Positions 1 through 6,161 of a DNA stretch of 8,189 nt are shown one piece after another. A program made the position numbers and the translations under genes. Numbering within the stretch: the first letter of the stretch is position 1; each line of letters begins with the position of its first letter. Location of the stretch: the NCBI GenBank assembly GCA_021789355.1, contig JAJYJR010000248.1, positions 1-8,189 on the forward strand, given 5' to 3'. Below the pieces are notes generated by a model that was given only the letters and a program-made list of their open reading frames with translations, made no database searches and was not told the DNA's origin. The stretch is from Chloroflexota bacterium. GTDB lineage: Bacteria; Chloroflexota; Limnocylindria; Limnocylindrales; CSP1-4.

Positions 1-21
1 GCGCCGCTGTTCATCCGCTAG
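1..21 (+). CDS. possible C-terminal tail of an upstream gene (partial)
   Basis: Frame 1 is open from the window edge and reads A-P-L-F-I-R followed by TAG at 19-21. Six codons cannot identify a protein. It is listed because a strong hairpin begins 6 nt after the stop, which is where the 3' end of a transcript would be expected. Its product is unknown, and it may simply be non-coding sequence. Confidence 0.25.
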   Translation, partial: APLFIR

Positions 22-26
22 CCGTC

Positions 27-60
27 CGGGGGCGGTCGCGGACATCCGCGGCCGCCCCCG
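27..60 (+). terminator. 15-bp hairpin, terminator-like, no U-tract
   Basis: Bases 27-41 pair with 46-60 around the four-base loop ACAT. All 15 pairs form, with one G-U wobble (36 with 51), and most are G-C. No T-run follows, so this is not a classical rho-independent terminator. Hairpins without U-tracts are found at 3' ends in some high-GC bacteria. It starts 6 nt after the TAG at 19-21 and ends 24 nt before the uppP ATG, so it could instead shape the uppP 5' leader. The structure is seen directly; the function is inferred. Confidence 0.5.
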
Positions 61-84
61 CGGCGGGCCCGCCCGGGGAACCTC

Positions 85-912
85 ATGCCGCTCGTGCTCC
101 AGGCGCTCGTGATCGGGATCCTGCAGGGGCTCACCGAGTTCCTGCCGATCTCGTCGTCGGCCCACCTGATCGTGGTGCCGGAGTTCCTCGGCTGGAAGGA
201 TCCCTTCCTCAACAGCGCCGGCTTCGACGTCATGCTGCACGCGGGCACGCTGGCCGCGCTGCTGATCTACTTCTGGCGCGACCTCGTGCGCCTGCTGACG
301 GCCTGGCTGGGCTCGATCCGCGAGCGGCGGATCGGTGCCGACCCCGACCGCCGGCTGGCCTGGCTCATCCTCGTGACCATGATCCCGGGGGCCGTCCTCG
401 GCGTCGCGCTGGAGAGCTTCTTCGACACATTCTTCCGCGAGCACGTCATCCTGGTCGCGGTGTTCCTGGCGCTGGGCGCCGGGATCCTGTGGCTCGCGGA
501 GCAGCTGGCGTTCCTGCGGCGCGGGCTGGACAACGTGAACGTCCGGGACGCGATCGTGATCGGGGTCGCCCAGGCGTTCGCCCTGTTCCCGGGGTTCAGC
601 CGGTCGGGGATGACCATCGCGGCCGGCCTCTACACCGGGCTCACCCGCGAGGCGGCCGCGCGCTTTTCGTTCCTGATGGGCACGCCGATCATCGCGGGCG
701 CGGCGGCGTGGAAGGCCCGCGAGCTGCTGCGGACCGGCCTCCCGTCGGCAGATGTGCTGGCGCTCGGCGTGGGGATGCTGGGGGCCGCCGTGGCCGGGGT
801 GCTTGCGATCGCCTTCCTGCTGGACTACCTGCGGCGAAGGACCACCGCTCCCTTCATCGCCGAGCGGCTCGTCATGGCCGCCCTGGTGGTGGTCTTCGTC
901 CTGGCGCGGTGA
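85..912 (+). CDS. uppP: undecaprenyl-diphosphate phosphatase (BacA/UppP family)
   Basis: This integral membrane phosphatase converts undecaprenyl diphosphate to undecaprenyl phosphate, recycling the lipid carrier for peptidoglycan and other wall polymers; high levels confer bacitracin tolerance. The 275-residue length is normal for the family. Signature 1 is at residues 14-30 (QGLTEFLPISSSAHL), with E18 and H27 matching the catalytic Glu and His region; the first acidic position of the (E/Q)xxxE motif is Q14, an accepted variant. Signature 2, PGFSRSGMT, is at 169-177 and contains the essential Arg (R173). Several hydrophobic segments lie throughout, including about 50-65, 91-109, 120-138, 155-168, 222-247 and 262-274. 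The ATG at 85 is preceded by GGGGA (75-78/79). argR follows after 27 nt on the same strand, so the two may be co-transcribed. Confidence 0.96.
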   Translation: MPLVLQALVIGILQGLTEFLPISSSAHLIVVPEFLGWKDPFLNSAGFDVMLHAGTLAALLIYFWRDLVRLLTAWLGSIRERRIGADPDRRLAWLILVTMIPGAVLGVALESFFDTFFREHVILVAVFLALGAGILWLAEQLAFLRRGLDNVNVRDAIVIGVAQAFALFPGFSRSGMTIAAGLYTGLTREAAARFSFLMGTPIIAGAAAWKARELLRTGLPSADVLALGVGMLGAAVAGVLAIAFLLDYLRRRTTAPFIAERLVMAALVVVFVLAR

Positions 913-939
913 CGGCGCCACGGTGACGGCGGCCCCGCC

Positions 940-1443
940 ATGGAGGTGATGAAGCAGCTTCGCCACGGCGCGATCCGCGACCTGCTCGTCCAGCGAAACG
1001 TGCGGACGCAGCAGGAGCTCGCCGCCGCGCTGCGCGAGCGTGGGTTCCGGGCCACCCAGGCGACGATCAGCCGCGACGTGGCCGATCTCGGGCTGATCAA
1101 GGTGCAGCGCGGCGGATCGTACGTGTACGCGCTGCCGCCCCGCCTCGCGGAGACGGAGCCCAGCGCCGAGGACCGGCTGGCCGGGCTGCTGCGGAACCTG
1201 CCCGTCGATGTGCGAGAGGCGGGCCTCCTGCTGGTGGTCAGGACGCTCTCGGGCAGCGCGCACGCGATCGCGTCGGCGCTCGACCGGGCCCACTGGCCCG
1301 AGGTCGTCGGGTCGATTGCGGGCGACGACACCCTGTTCATCGCCTTCTCGGACCGCAGCTCCCTGCACCGCGTCCGCAAGCGCGTGGCCCGGCTGCTCGA
1401 CCGGCCCGGCCACGCGCCGGACCCGCCGTCATATCCGCTTTGA
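940..1443 (+). CDS. argR: arginine repressor ArgR
   Basis: ArgR is a hexameric, arginine-responsive repressor of arginine biosynthesis genes and often an activator of catabolism. The N-terminal winged helix-turn-helix spans about residues 8-70, with the recognition segment ATISRDVADLGLIKV at 41-55 and the wing YVYALP at 61-66. The C-terminal oligomerisation and arginine-binding domain spans about 78-155, with the hallmark GSIAGDDT at 124-131; the paired Asp 129-130 correspond to the arginine-binding acids. The 167-residue length is typical, with a short Pro-rich tail. The start is uncertain by three codons: the ATG at 940 has no clear ribosome site, and the ATG at 949 has GGAGGTG abutting it. 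No arginine pathway gene is visible nearby. The stop codon lies inside the -35 box of the greA promoter. Confidence 0.95.
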   Translation: MEVMKQLRHGAIRDLLVQRNVRTQQELAAALRERGFRATQATISRDVADLGLIKVQRGGSYVYALPPRLAETEPSAEDRLAGLLRNLPVDVREAGLLLVVRTLSGSAHAIASALDRAHWPEVVGSIAGDDTLFIAFSDRSSLHRVRKRVARLLDRPGHAPDPPSYPL

Positions 1444-1469
1444 CACGAGCGGTGGCGGCGCCCTAGAAT
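1440..1469 (+). promoter_or_regulatory. sigma70-type promoter driving greA-lysK-serS-prx
   Basis: TTGACA at 1440-1445 is a perfect -35 consensus. TAGAAT at 1464-1469 is one base from the TATAAT -10 consensus. The 18-bp spacing is within the usual range. In such GC-rich DNA this AT-containing pair stands out. The -35 box contains the argR stop codon (TGA 1441-1443), so transcription of the downstream operon would begin at about 1475-1478, leaving a leader of roughly 80 nt before the greA GTG. The boxes are seen directly; promoter activity is inferred. Confidence 0.75.
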
Positions 1470-1545
1470 CCGCGGCTGGTCGAACTCCTGACGCGTGACG
1501 GTCGCGCGCGCCGGGGGTTCTTTCTCTTGCAGCCTGTCATCCCAC

Positions 1546-1550
1546 GGGAG
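1546..1550 (+). promoter_or_regulatory. ribosome binding site deciding the greA start
   Basis: GGGAG at 1546-1550 lies 6 nt before the GTG at 1557. This favours the GTG over the in-frame TTG at 1527, which has only a G-run (1513-1517) 9 nt upstream. Confidence 0.6.
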
Positions 1551-1556
1551 CGGTTC

Positions 1557-2021
1557 GTGAACAACAAGCCCGGTTATCTCACCCGCGATGGGCTCGAGAA
1601 GCTGCGAGCCGAGCTCGACCAGCTGGTCAACGTCCGTCGCGCGGAGGTCGCGGCCCGCATCCACGACGCCAAGGAGCACGGCGACCTGGCCGAGAACGCC
1701 GAGTACGAGGACGCCAAGAACGAGCAGGCCTTCGTCGAAGGGCGCATCCAGACGCTGGAGTCGCTCATCCGGAACGCCGTCCTGATCGACGAGCACCACT
1801 CCTCCGACCACGTCCAGATCGGCTCGACCGTGGTGGTCGATTCGCCGGACGGCAAGGAGACGTTTCACATCGTCGGGTCCGCCGAGGCCGATCCCGGCGC
1901 GGGGCGGATCTCCAACGAGTCGCCGGTCGGTCGGGCGCTCCTCGGGCACCGGAAGGGCGACAAGGTCGTGGTCCACGTCCCGAGCGGGGACTTCACCTAC
2001 ACGATCGTGCGCATCGGCTGA
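1557..2021 (+). CDS. greA: transcription elongation factor GreA
   Basis: GreA binds the secondary channel of RNA polymerase and stimulates cleavage of backtracked RNA, rescuing stalled complexes. The N-terminal coiled-coil hairpin covers about residues 7-80. Its tip carries HGDLAENAEY at 41-50, with the acidic D43 and E46 matching the catalytic Asp/Glu pair of E. coli GreA. The C-terminal FKBP-like domain covers about 85-154 and contains the family signature SPVGRALLGHRKGDKVVV at 122-139. With the GTG start the protein has 154 residues (family about 158) and begins six residues before the usual YLT-xx-G-xx-KL motif. A TTG start at 1527 would add ten residues. It is the first gene after the promoter at 1440-1469; lysK follows after 27 nt. 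Confidence 0.96.
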   Translation: MNNKPGYLTRDGLEKLRAELDQLVNVRRAEVAARIHDAKEHGDLAENAEYEDAKNEQAFVEGRIQTLESLIRNAVLIDEHHSSDHVQIGSTVVVDSPDGKETFHIVGSAEADPGAGRISNESPVGRALLGHRKGDKVVVHVPSGDFTYTIVRIG

Positions 2022-2048
2022 CGCCGCGACCGACCGCGGGAGGGAACG

Positions 2049-3683
2049 GTGTACTGGGCCGATGAGCTCGTCGCGCGCCTGAGCGGTCCCCAGGTCGTCA
2101 ACGATTCGAAGACGCCGTCCGGGACCGTCCACGTCGGGAGCCTGCGCGGCCCGGTGGTCCTCGACGCGATCTGGCGCGCGCTCCGGGAGCGCGGGCTGGA
2201 GGCCCGCCTGCTGTACGGCGTGGACGACATGGACCCCATGGACGCCCAGGCCCTGCTGACGCCCGACGCCGTCGAGCGCCACATGGGCGTTCCGCTGGCG
2301 CGGGTGCCCGCCCCGGAGGGGAGCAGCGCCCCCAGCTACGCCCGCCATTTCGCCGGACTCTTCCTCGCAACCTTTGCCGGCCTCGGGATCCACCCCGAGA
2401 CCTACTGGATGAGCGAGGTCTACCCGACCGGCGCGGTCGACCCGTACGTCCGGCTCGCCCTGGAGCGCGCGGACCGCGTGCGCGACATCTACCGGCGCGT
2501 CGCCAACGTGCAGCACCCCGCGGACTGGCATCCGGTCCAGGTAGTGTGCGAGAACTGCGGCAAGGTCGGCACCACGATCGTGACCGACTGGGACGGCCGG
2601 CGCGTCTTCTACGAGTGTCGCCGGGACCTGGTCGCCTGGGCGACCGGCTGCGGCAACTCGGGCTGGGTGGAACCGTACGGCGGCCGGGGGAAGCTGGGCT
2701 GGAACCTGGAGTGGGCGGCGCAGTGGAGCATCTTCGGGGTCACCATCGAGCCCTGCGGCAAGGACCTGGCGACGGCCGGCGGGTCGCGCGACAGGGCGGA
2801 CGCGATCGCCCGCGAGATCTTCGAGCGCGAGCCCCCCATCAACCTGCCGTACGAGTTCCTGAACATCGGCGGCCGCAAGATGAGCACCAGCAAGGGCCGG
2901 GGAGCGGCGGCGCACACCATGGCCGAGGTGTTGCCGCCGGAGCTGCTGCGGTTCCTGTTCCTGCGCTACCGGCCCAGCCATGCCATCGATTTCGACCCGG
3001 CCGGGGACACGATCCCGCGCCTGTTCGACGAGTTCGACCGGGTGGCGGCCGCCACGGCGGGGCACGAGGTGAAGGGCGAGCTGCCGCCCGACCACGACCG
3101 GATCTTCGCGCTGAGCCTGCTCGACCCGGACGCCGACCCCGGCCTGGAGGCGGCCCGCTTCCGGCCGGACTTCTCCCAGGTCGCCATGCTGGTGCAGGTT
3201 CCCGGCATCGACGTGGAGGCGCGGGTCGCCGCCGAGAAGGGCGCGCCGCTGGATCTGCCCGAGCAGGTCATCCTGGCGGATCGCGTCAGCGCGGCGCGGG
3301 CGTGGCTCGAGTCGTACGCCCCCGACCGCTCGAAGATCGCCGTCCGCGACGAGCTTCCGGCCGAGGCGCGCCACGCGCTCGCCGACGAGCAGCGGACCTT
3401 CCTCGGCGCGCTCGCCCTGTCGGCCGAGGTGGCCCGCCCAGGGTCCGGGGAGGCCTGGCAGGACCTGATCTTCCGGGTGGCCGAGGAGGCGGCGCTGCCC
3501 GCGGGACGCGCGTTCGCGGCGGTCTACCTGGCGTTCCTCGGCCGCACCAACGGGCCGCGTGCCGGATGGCTCCTCGCCGCGGTCGAGCGCGAGTTCACCA
3601 TCGAGCGTCTTCGCCAGGCGGCCGGGTGGAGCCCCGAACCTGAGGGCGATGGGCCGGCCCGGGCAGTGGAGGGGACGGCATGA
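2049..3683 (+). CDS. lysK: lysyl-tRNA synthetase, class I (archaeal type)
   Basis: It charges tRNA-Lys with lysine in the cytoplasm. The Rossmann-fold class I signatures are clear: the HIGH-like HVGS at residues 28-31 within PSGTVHVGSLRG, and KMSTS at 277-281 within GGRKMSTSKG. The class I LysRS motif GKDLATAGGS (237-246) is present, where family members usually read GKDHxxAGGS. A zinc-ribbon-like insert has C167-x2-C170, then C190 and C201. The C-terminal third is helical and would bind the anticodon stem. The 544-residue length is normal for this class. Most bacteria use an unrelated class II LysS, so this is a distinctive lineage marker. The GTG start is supported by GGAGG at 2039-2043, 5 nt upstream. 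The stop overlaps the serS ATG (ATGA), indicating translational coupling. Confidence 0.95.
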   Translation: MYWADELVARLSGPQVVNDSKTPSGTVHVGSLRGPVVLDAIWRALRERGLEARLLYGVDDMDPMDAQALLTPDAVERHMGVPLARVPAPEGSSAPSYARHFAGLFLATFAGLGIHPETYWMSEVYPTGAVDPYVRLALERADRVRDIYRRVANVQHPADWHPVQVVCENCGKVGTTIVTDWDGRRVFYECRRDLVAWATGCGNSGWVEPYGGRGKLGWNLEWAAQWSIFGVTIEPCGKDLATAGGSRDRADAIAREIFEREPPINLPYEFLNIGGRKMSTSKGRGAAAHTMAEVLPPELLRFLFLRYRPSHAIDFDPAGDTIPRLFDEFDRVAAATAGHEVKGELPPDHDRIFALSLLDPDADPGLEAARFRPDFSQVAMLVQVPGIDVEARVAAEKGAPLDLPEQVILADRVSAARAWLESYAPDRSKIAVRDELPAEARHALADEQRTFLGALALSAEVARPGSGEAWQDLIFRVAEEAALPAGRAFAAVYLAFLGRTNGPRAGWLLAAVEREFTIERLRQAAGWSPEPEGDGPARAVEGTA

Positions 3684-5008
3684 GCATCGGCCTGCAGCGC
3701 CTGCGCGAGGACGCGGACCGGGTCCGCCAGGGCGCCATCGACAAGGGCGAGGACCCCGCCGTGGTGGACGTCGCGCTGGAGCTCGACGCGCGCCGGCGCG
3801 GCCTGCTCGGCGAGGGAGACGCCCTGCGTGCCGAGCGGAACGCGGCCTCCAAGCGGATCGGCGACGCCATCCGGGGCGGAGTGTCCCCGCAGGGGCCCGA
3901 GGTGGAGGCGCTGCGGCGGTCGTCGACCGAGGCAGGCCAGCGGATCGCCGCGATCGACGTGGAGCTGTCCGCCGTCGAGGCGGAGCTCGAGGACGCGCTG
4001 CTCCGCATCCCGAATCCGGCGGATCCCGGAGTCCCGGTGGGCGGCGAGGACGCCAGCGTGATCGTGCGGACGTGGGGCGACCCGGCGCCACATGTCGAGG
4101 CGAGCGGTGGAGGATCGGCTGGTGCTGGCCCGTGGATCCGGCGCCCCCACTGGGAGATCGGCGAGGCGCTGGGCGTGCTGGACCTCGCGGCCGGAGCCAA
4201 GATCACCGGCTCGGGGTTCCCCGTCTACCGCGGGGCAGGGGCGGCGCTCGAGCGGGCGCTGATCGACTGGTTCATCGGGGTCCACACCCGCGAGCACGGC
4301 ATGATCGAGATCTGGCCGCCGGCGCTGGTCAACACCGCCTCCGCGCGCGGGACCGGGCAGATCCCCGACAAGGAAGAGCTCATGTACGTGGCCACCCGCG
4401 ACGAGCTGTACCTGGTGCCCACGGCCGAGGTCCCGGTGACCAACCTCCACCGGGACGAGATCATCGATGCCGACCGCCTGCCGATCCGGTACTGCGCGTA
4501 CACGCCCTGCTTCCGCCGGGAGGCGGGCGCCGCCGGCAAGGACACCCGCGGCATCCTGCGCGTCCACCAGTTCGACAAGGTCGAGATGGTGCTGTTCGAG
4601 CGACCGGCCGACTCGGGCGAGGCGCTCGAGTGGCTGACGCGGGCCGCGGAGACGCTGCTGCAGCGGCTTGGGCTGGCCTACCGGGTCAAGCTGATGGCCA
4701 CCGGCGACATGGGGTTCGTGCAGGCCAGGAAGTACGACCTCGAGGTCTGGGCGCCGGGCGTGGAGCGGTGGCTCGAAGTGAGCTCGGTGTCGAATTTCCG
4801 CGACTACCAGGCCCGCCGCATGAACATCCGCTGGCGTCCCGAACCGGGCGCGAAGCCCGAGATCCTGCACACGCTCAACGGATCGGGGCTGGCGCTGGCC
4901 CGGACGTTCGCCGCGATCCTCGAGGTCTACCAGCAGCCGGACGGGTCGGTCGTCGTGCCGCAGGTGCTCCGCCCGTTCCTGGGCGAGCGGATCGGCCCGG
5001 CGGCCTGA
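3680..5008 (+). CDS. serS: seryl-tRNA synthetase
   Basis: It charges tRNA-Ser (and tRNA-Sec if present) with serine. This is a class II synthetase of 442 residues, slightly longer than the usual ~425. The N-terminal antiparallel coiled-coil arm, which contacts the long variable arm of tRNA-Ser, spans about residues 1-110. The catalytic core has the serine-binding PTAEVPVTN (247-255), motif 2 with CFRREAG (277-283) and GILRVHQFDKVE (291-302), and motif 3 NGSGLALARTFAAILE (400-415), whose Arg408 is the ATP-contacting residue. A Gly/Ser/Ala-rich insertion at about 140-152 lies between the strand ending WGDP and the PHWEIGE motif. The start is firm: GGAGG at 3668-3672 lies 7 nt before the ATG, and the ATG overlaps the lysK stop. 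Confidence 0.97.
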   Translation: MSIGLQRLREDADRVRQGAIDKGEDPAVVDVALELDARRRGLLGEGDALRAERNAASKRIGDAIRGGVSPQGPEVEALRRSSTEAGQRIAAIDVELSAVEAELEDALLRIPNPADPGVPVGGEDASVIVRTWGDPAPHVEASGGGSAGAGPWIRRPHWEIGEALGVLDLAAGAKITGSGFPVYRGAGAALERALIDWFIGVHTREHGMIEIWPPALVNTASARGTGQIPDKEELMYVATRDELYLVPTAEVPVTNLHRDEIIDADRLPIRYCAYTPCFRREAGAAGKDTRGILRVHQFDKVEMVLFERPADSGEALEWLTRAAETLLQRLGLAYRVKLMATGDMGFVQARKYDLEVWAPGVERWLEVSSVSNFRDYQARRMNIRWRPEPGAKPEILHTLNGSGLALARTFAAILEVYQQPDGSVVVPQVLRPFLGERIGPAA

Positions 5009-5015
5009 CCCTGCC

Positions 5016-5492
5016 ATGGAACTTCCCGCCGTCGGCGACCTCGCACCCGACTTCACGCTCGCCGACCAGGACAAGCAGCCCGTCACGCTGAGCGACCTGC
5101 GAGGCGGGCCGGTCATGCTCGTCTTCTTCCCGCTGGCCTTCAGCTCCACCTGCACGCGCGAGCTGTGCGAGATCCGCGACGACTTCGGCGCGTACGAGCA
5201 GCGCGGCGTGACGGTGCTCGGCATCAGTGTCGACTCTACCTACTCGCTGCGGGCGTGGCGGCAGGACCAGGGCTACCGCAACCGGTTCCTTTCCGACCGC
5301 TGGCCGGTGGGAGCCGCCGCGAAGCTCTACGGCGTCTGGAACGAGGAACAGGGACAGGCGGATCGGGGGACGTTCATCCTGGACGCGGCCGGCGTGGTCC
5401 GTTACGCGGTCCACAACCCCGCCAGCCAGGCGCGTGACGAGGCGGCGTACGTGGCCGCGCTCGACGCGATGGGCGTGCGCGGGACCGCGTAG
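5016..5492 (+). CDS. peroxiredoxin, AhpE-like with PrxQ-type second cysteine
   Basis: This cytoplasmic thiol peroxidase reduces hydrogen peroxide, organic hydroperoxides or peroxynitrite. The 158-residue thioredoxin-fold protein begins VGDLAPDFTLADQD (6-19), typical of the AhpC/TSA family. The active site is PLAFSSTC at 39-46, matching P-x3-S/T-x2-C with peroxidatic C46; S43 replaces the more common Thr. The conserved Arg is R117 in DRGTF. C51 follows in a C-x4-C arrangement, as in PrxQ/BCP, where it is the resolving cysteine; M. tuberculosis AhpE lacks a Cys there. The motifs FFPLAF, LSDRWP and YGVWNE favour the AhpE branch. The ATG is 7 nt after the serS stop and has no evident ribosome site, so reinitiation from serS is likely. 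No terminator is evident directly after it. Confidence 0.92.
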   Translation: MELPAVGDLAPDFTLADQDKQPVTLSDLRGGPVMLVFFPLAFSSTCTRELCEIRDDFGAYEQRGVTVLGISVDSTYSLRAWRQDQGYRNRFLSDRWPVGAAAKLYGVWNEEQGQADRGTFILDAAGVVRYAVHNPASQARDEAAYVAALDAMGVRGTA

Positions 5493-5608
5493 GCGCGTAC
5501 CGGTTCGGCCCACCCGATCGAGCAGGGCCACCTGGTCCCGCGCCGTACCGCGCCCGTGACCTTCGGCCCTGTCGAGAGGCGCGCCCGGCTGCGGAGACTC
5601 CGTCCTCG

Positions 5609-5875
5609 ATGACAGTTGCGGTTGTCCCCATCGAGCGCGCGGGTCGGCGCCGGTCGCTCGAGGAAACCTCCACGGACCACCTCATCCGGCGCATCCGCTG
5701 GAACCGCGCGGTGAAGGGGGCCAACCCTCGAGGATCGGCGCTCTGGCAGGCGGCCGACCTCCGGGAGCGCTGGTTGATCGCGGTGCTGCATCGCCGGTTC
5801 GGCGTCACCACGATCACGCCGGACGGTCTCGACTGGCTCATCCTCTGCGAGCGCCGGGCAGACCGGTCGGCCTGA
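5609..5875 (+). CDS. hypothetical protein, 88 residues
   Basis: I do not recognise this protein. Its third codon positions are strongly G/C biased, like those of the neighbouring genes, which supports real coding. It is basic (many Arg) and predicted mostly helical. Segment 23-34 (DHLIRRIRWNRA) and the Trp-rich middle (residues 46-60, then W76) look like an amphipathic helical bundle. A single cysteine (C80) and no signal peptide or membrane segment are seen. GGAG at 5593-5596 lies 12 nt before the ATG, a little far. It is separated from the peroxiredoxin by 116 nt. It could be in the tail of the same operon or have its own transcript. No function is proposed. Confidence 0.6.
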   Translation: MTVAVVPIERAGRRRSLEETSTDHLIRRIRWNRAVKGANPRGSALWQAADLRERWLIAVLHRRFGVTTITPDGLDWLILCERRADRSA

Positions 5876-6049
5876 GCGTCCGTCGTCACGCCCGGCACGC
5901 CGCGGATCCTGGCAGCCGGCTCCCGGGCGCCGTGCGCACCCCGCGCCCCCCTGCCCGTCCGCGGCGAGGCAACCGCGCGGATGGGGTACGCTCTCGGCCA
6001 ATCGAACGCGCGATGAAGCTCGCGCCGGGTTCCCGCTCCCGCGGGTGAT
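5876..6049. other. gene-poor, GC-rich spacer before a terminator
   Basis: No convincing gene is seen on either strand. It holds several possible GC-rich stem-loops (for example CCGG/CCGG around 5916-5926), a -10-like TACGCT at 5987-5992 without a good -35, and an 11-codon reading frame (ATG 6013 to TGA 6048) that stops 1 nt before the terminator stem. It could be the long 3' end of the upstream 88-residue gene, a small RNA, or the leader of the downstream genes. Sequence alone does not decide. Confidence 0.4.
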
Positions 6050-6084
6050 GGCTTCTGGTCGGTGACCGGGAGCCGTTTTCTTTT
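6050..6084 (+). terminator. rho-independent terminator
   Basis: GGCTTCTGGTC (6050-6060) pairs with GACCGGGAGCC (6064-6074) in an unbroken 11-bp stem with two G-U wobbles and the three-base loop GGT. It is followed at once by G-TTTT-C-TTTT (6075-6084). This is the only hairpin in the window with a proper U-tract, and only the plus strand has one. It ends plus-strand transcripts arriving from the 88-residue gene or from a promoter inside 5876-6049. The lower 5' arm (GCTTC 6051-6055) can alternatively pair with GAAGC at 6015-6019, which would prevent the terminator from forming. Confidence 0.8.
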
Positions 6085-6108
6085 CCCGGTGCCTGTTCCC
6101 GGTGCACG
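6083..6108. repeat. short tandem direct repeat, 13-bp period
   Basis: TTCCCGGTGCCTG (6083-6095) is followed directly by TTCCCGGTGCACG (6096-6108), identical at 11 of 13 positions. Each copy contains TCCCGGT, the reverse complement of ACCGGGA at 6065-6071 in the 3' arm of the preceding terminator. It may be a local duplication of no consequence or part of a structured region. Confidence 0.5.
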
Positions 6109-6161
6109 GGATGCGAGCGTGTCGCGCACGGCGGGCGTGATCGGGGAGGACCCTACGAGGA

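Noticed and set aside
2546..3643. Plus-strand frame of 365 codons inside lysK
   Set aside because: Out-of-frame shadow of the class I LysRS, with low-complexity composition.
825..4091. Very long open frame on the minus strand (about 1,088 codons)
   Set aside because: It lies antisense to argR, greA, lysK and part of serS, all with clear family motifs. Its product is a low-complexity Arg/Pro/Ala/Gly mixture with no domain. Long antisense frames are expected in very GC-rich DNA.
3559..5091. Plus-strand frame of 510 codons overlapping serS
   Set aside because: Out-of-frame shadow of serS: Arg/Gly/Pro-rich with no motif, while the serS frame carries all class II motifs.
3524..5224. Long minus-strand frame (566 codons) opposite serS and the peroxiredoxin
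   Set aside because: Antisense shadow of two confident genes; no recognisable domain and biased composition.
5492..5554. Inverted repeat GGCGCGTAC / GTACCGCGCC after the peroxiredoxin, considered as a terminator
   Set aside because: The arms are 44 nt apart and need a bulge, and no T-run follows. It is too weak to call.
6020..6046. tRNA-like GGGTTCCCGCTCCCG segment
   Set aside because: It lacks the conserved T-loop pattern GGTTCRANNCC, and no acceptor or anticodon arm can be drawn around it.
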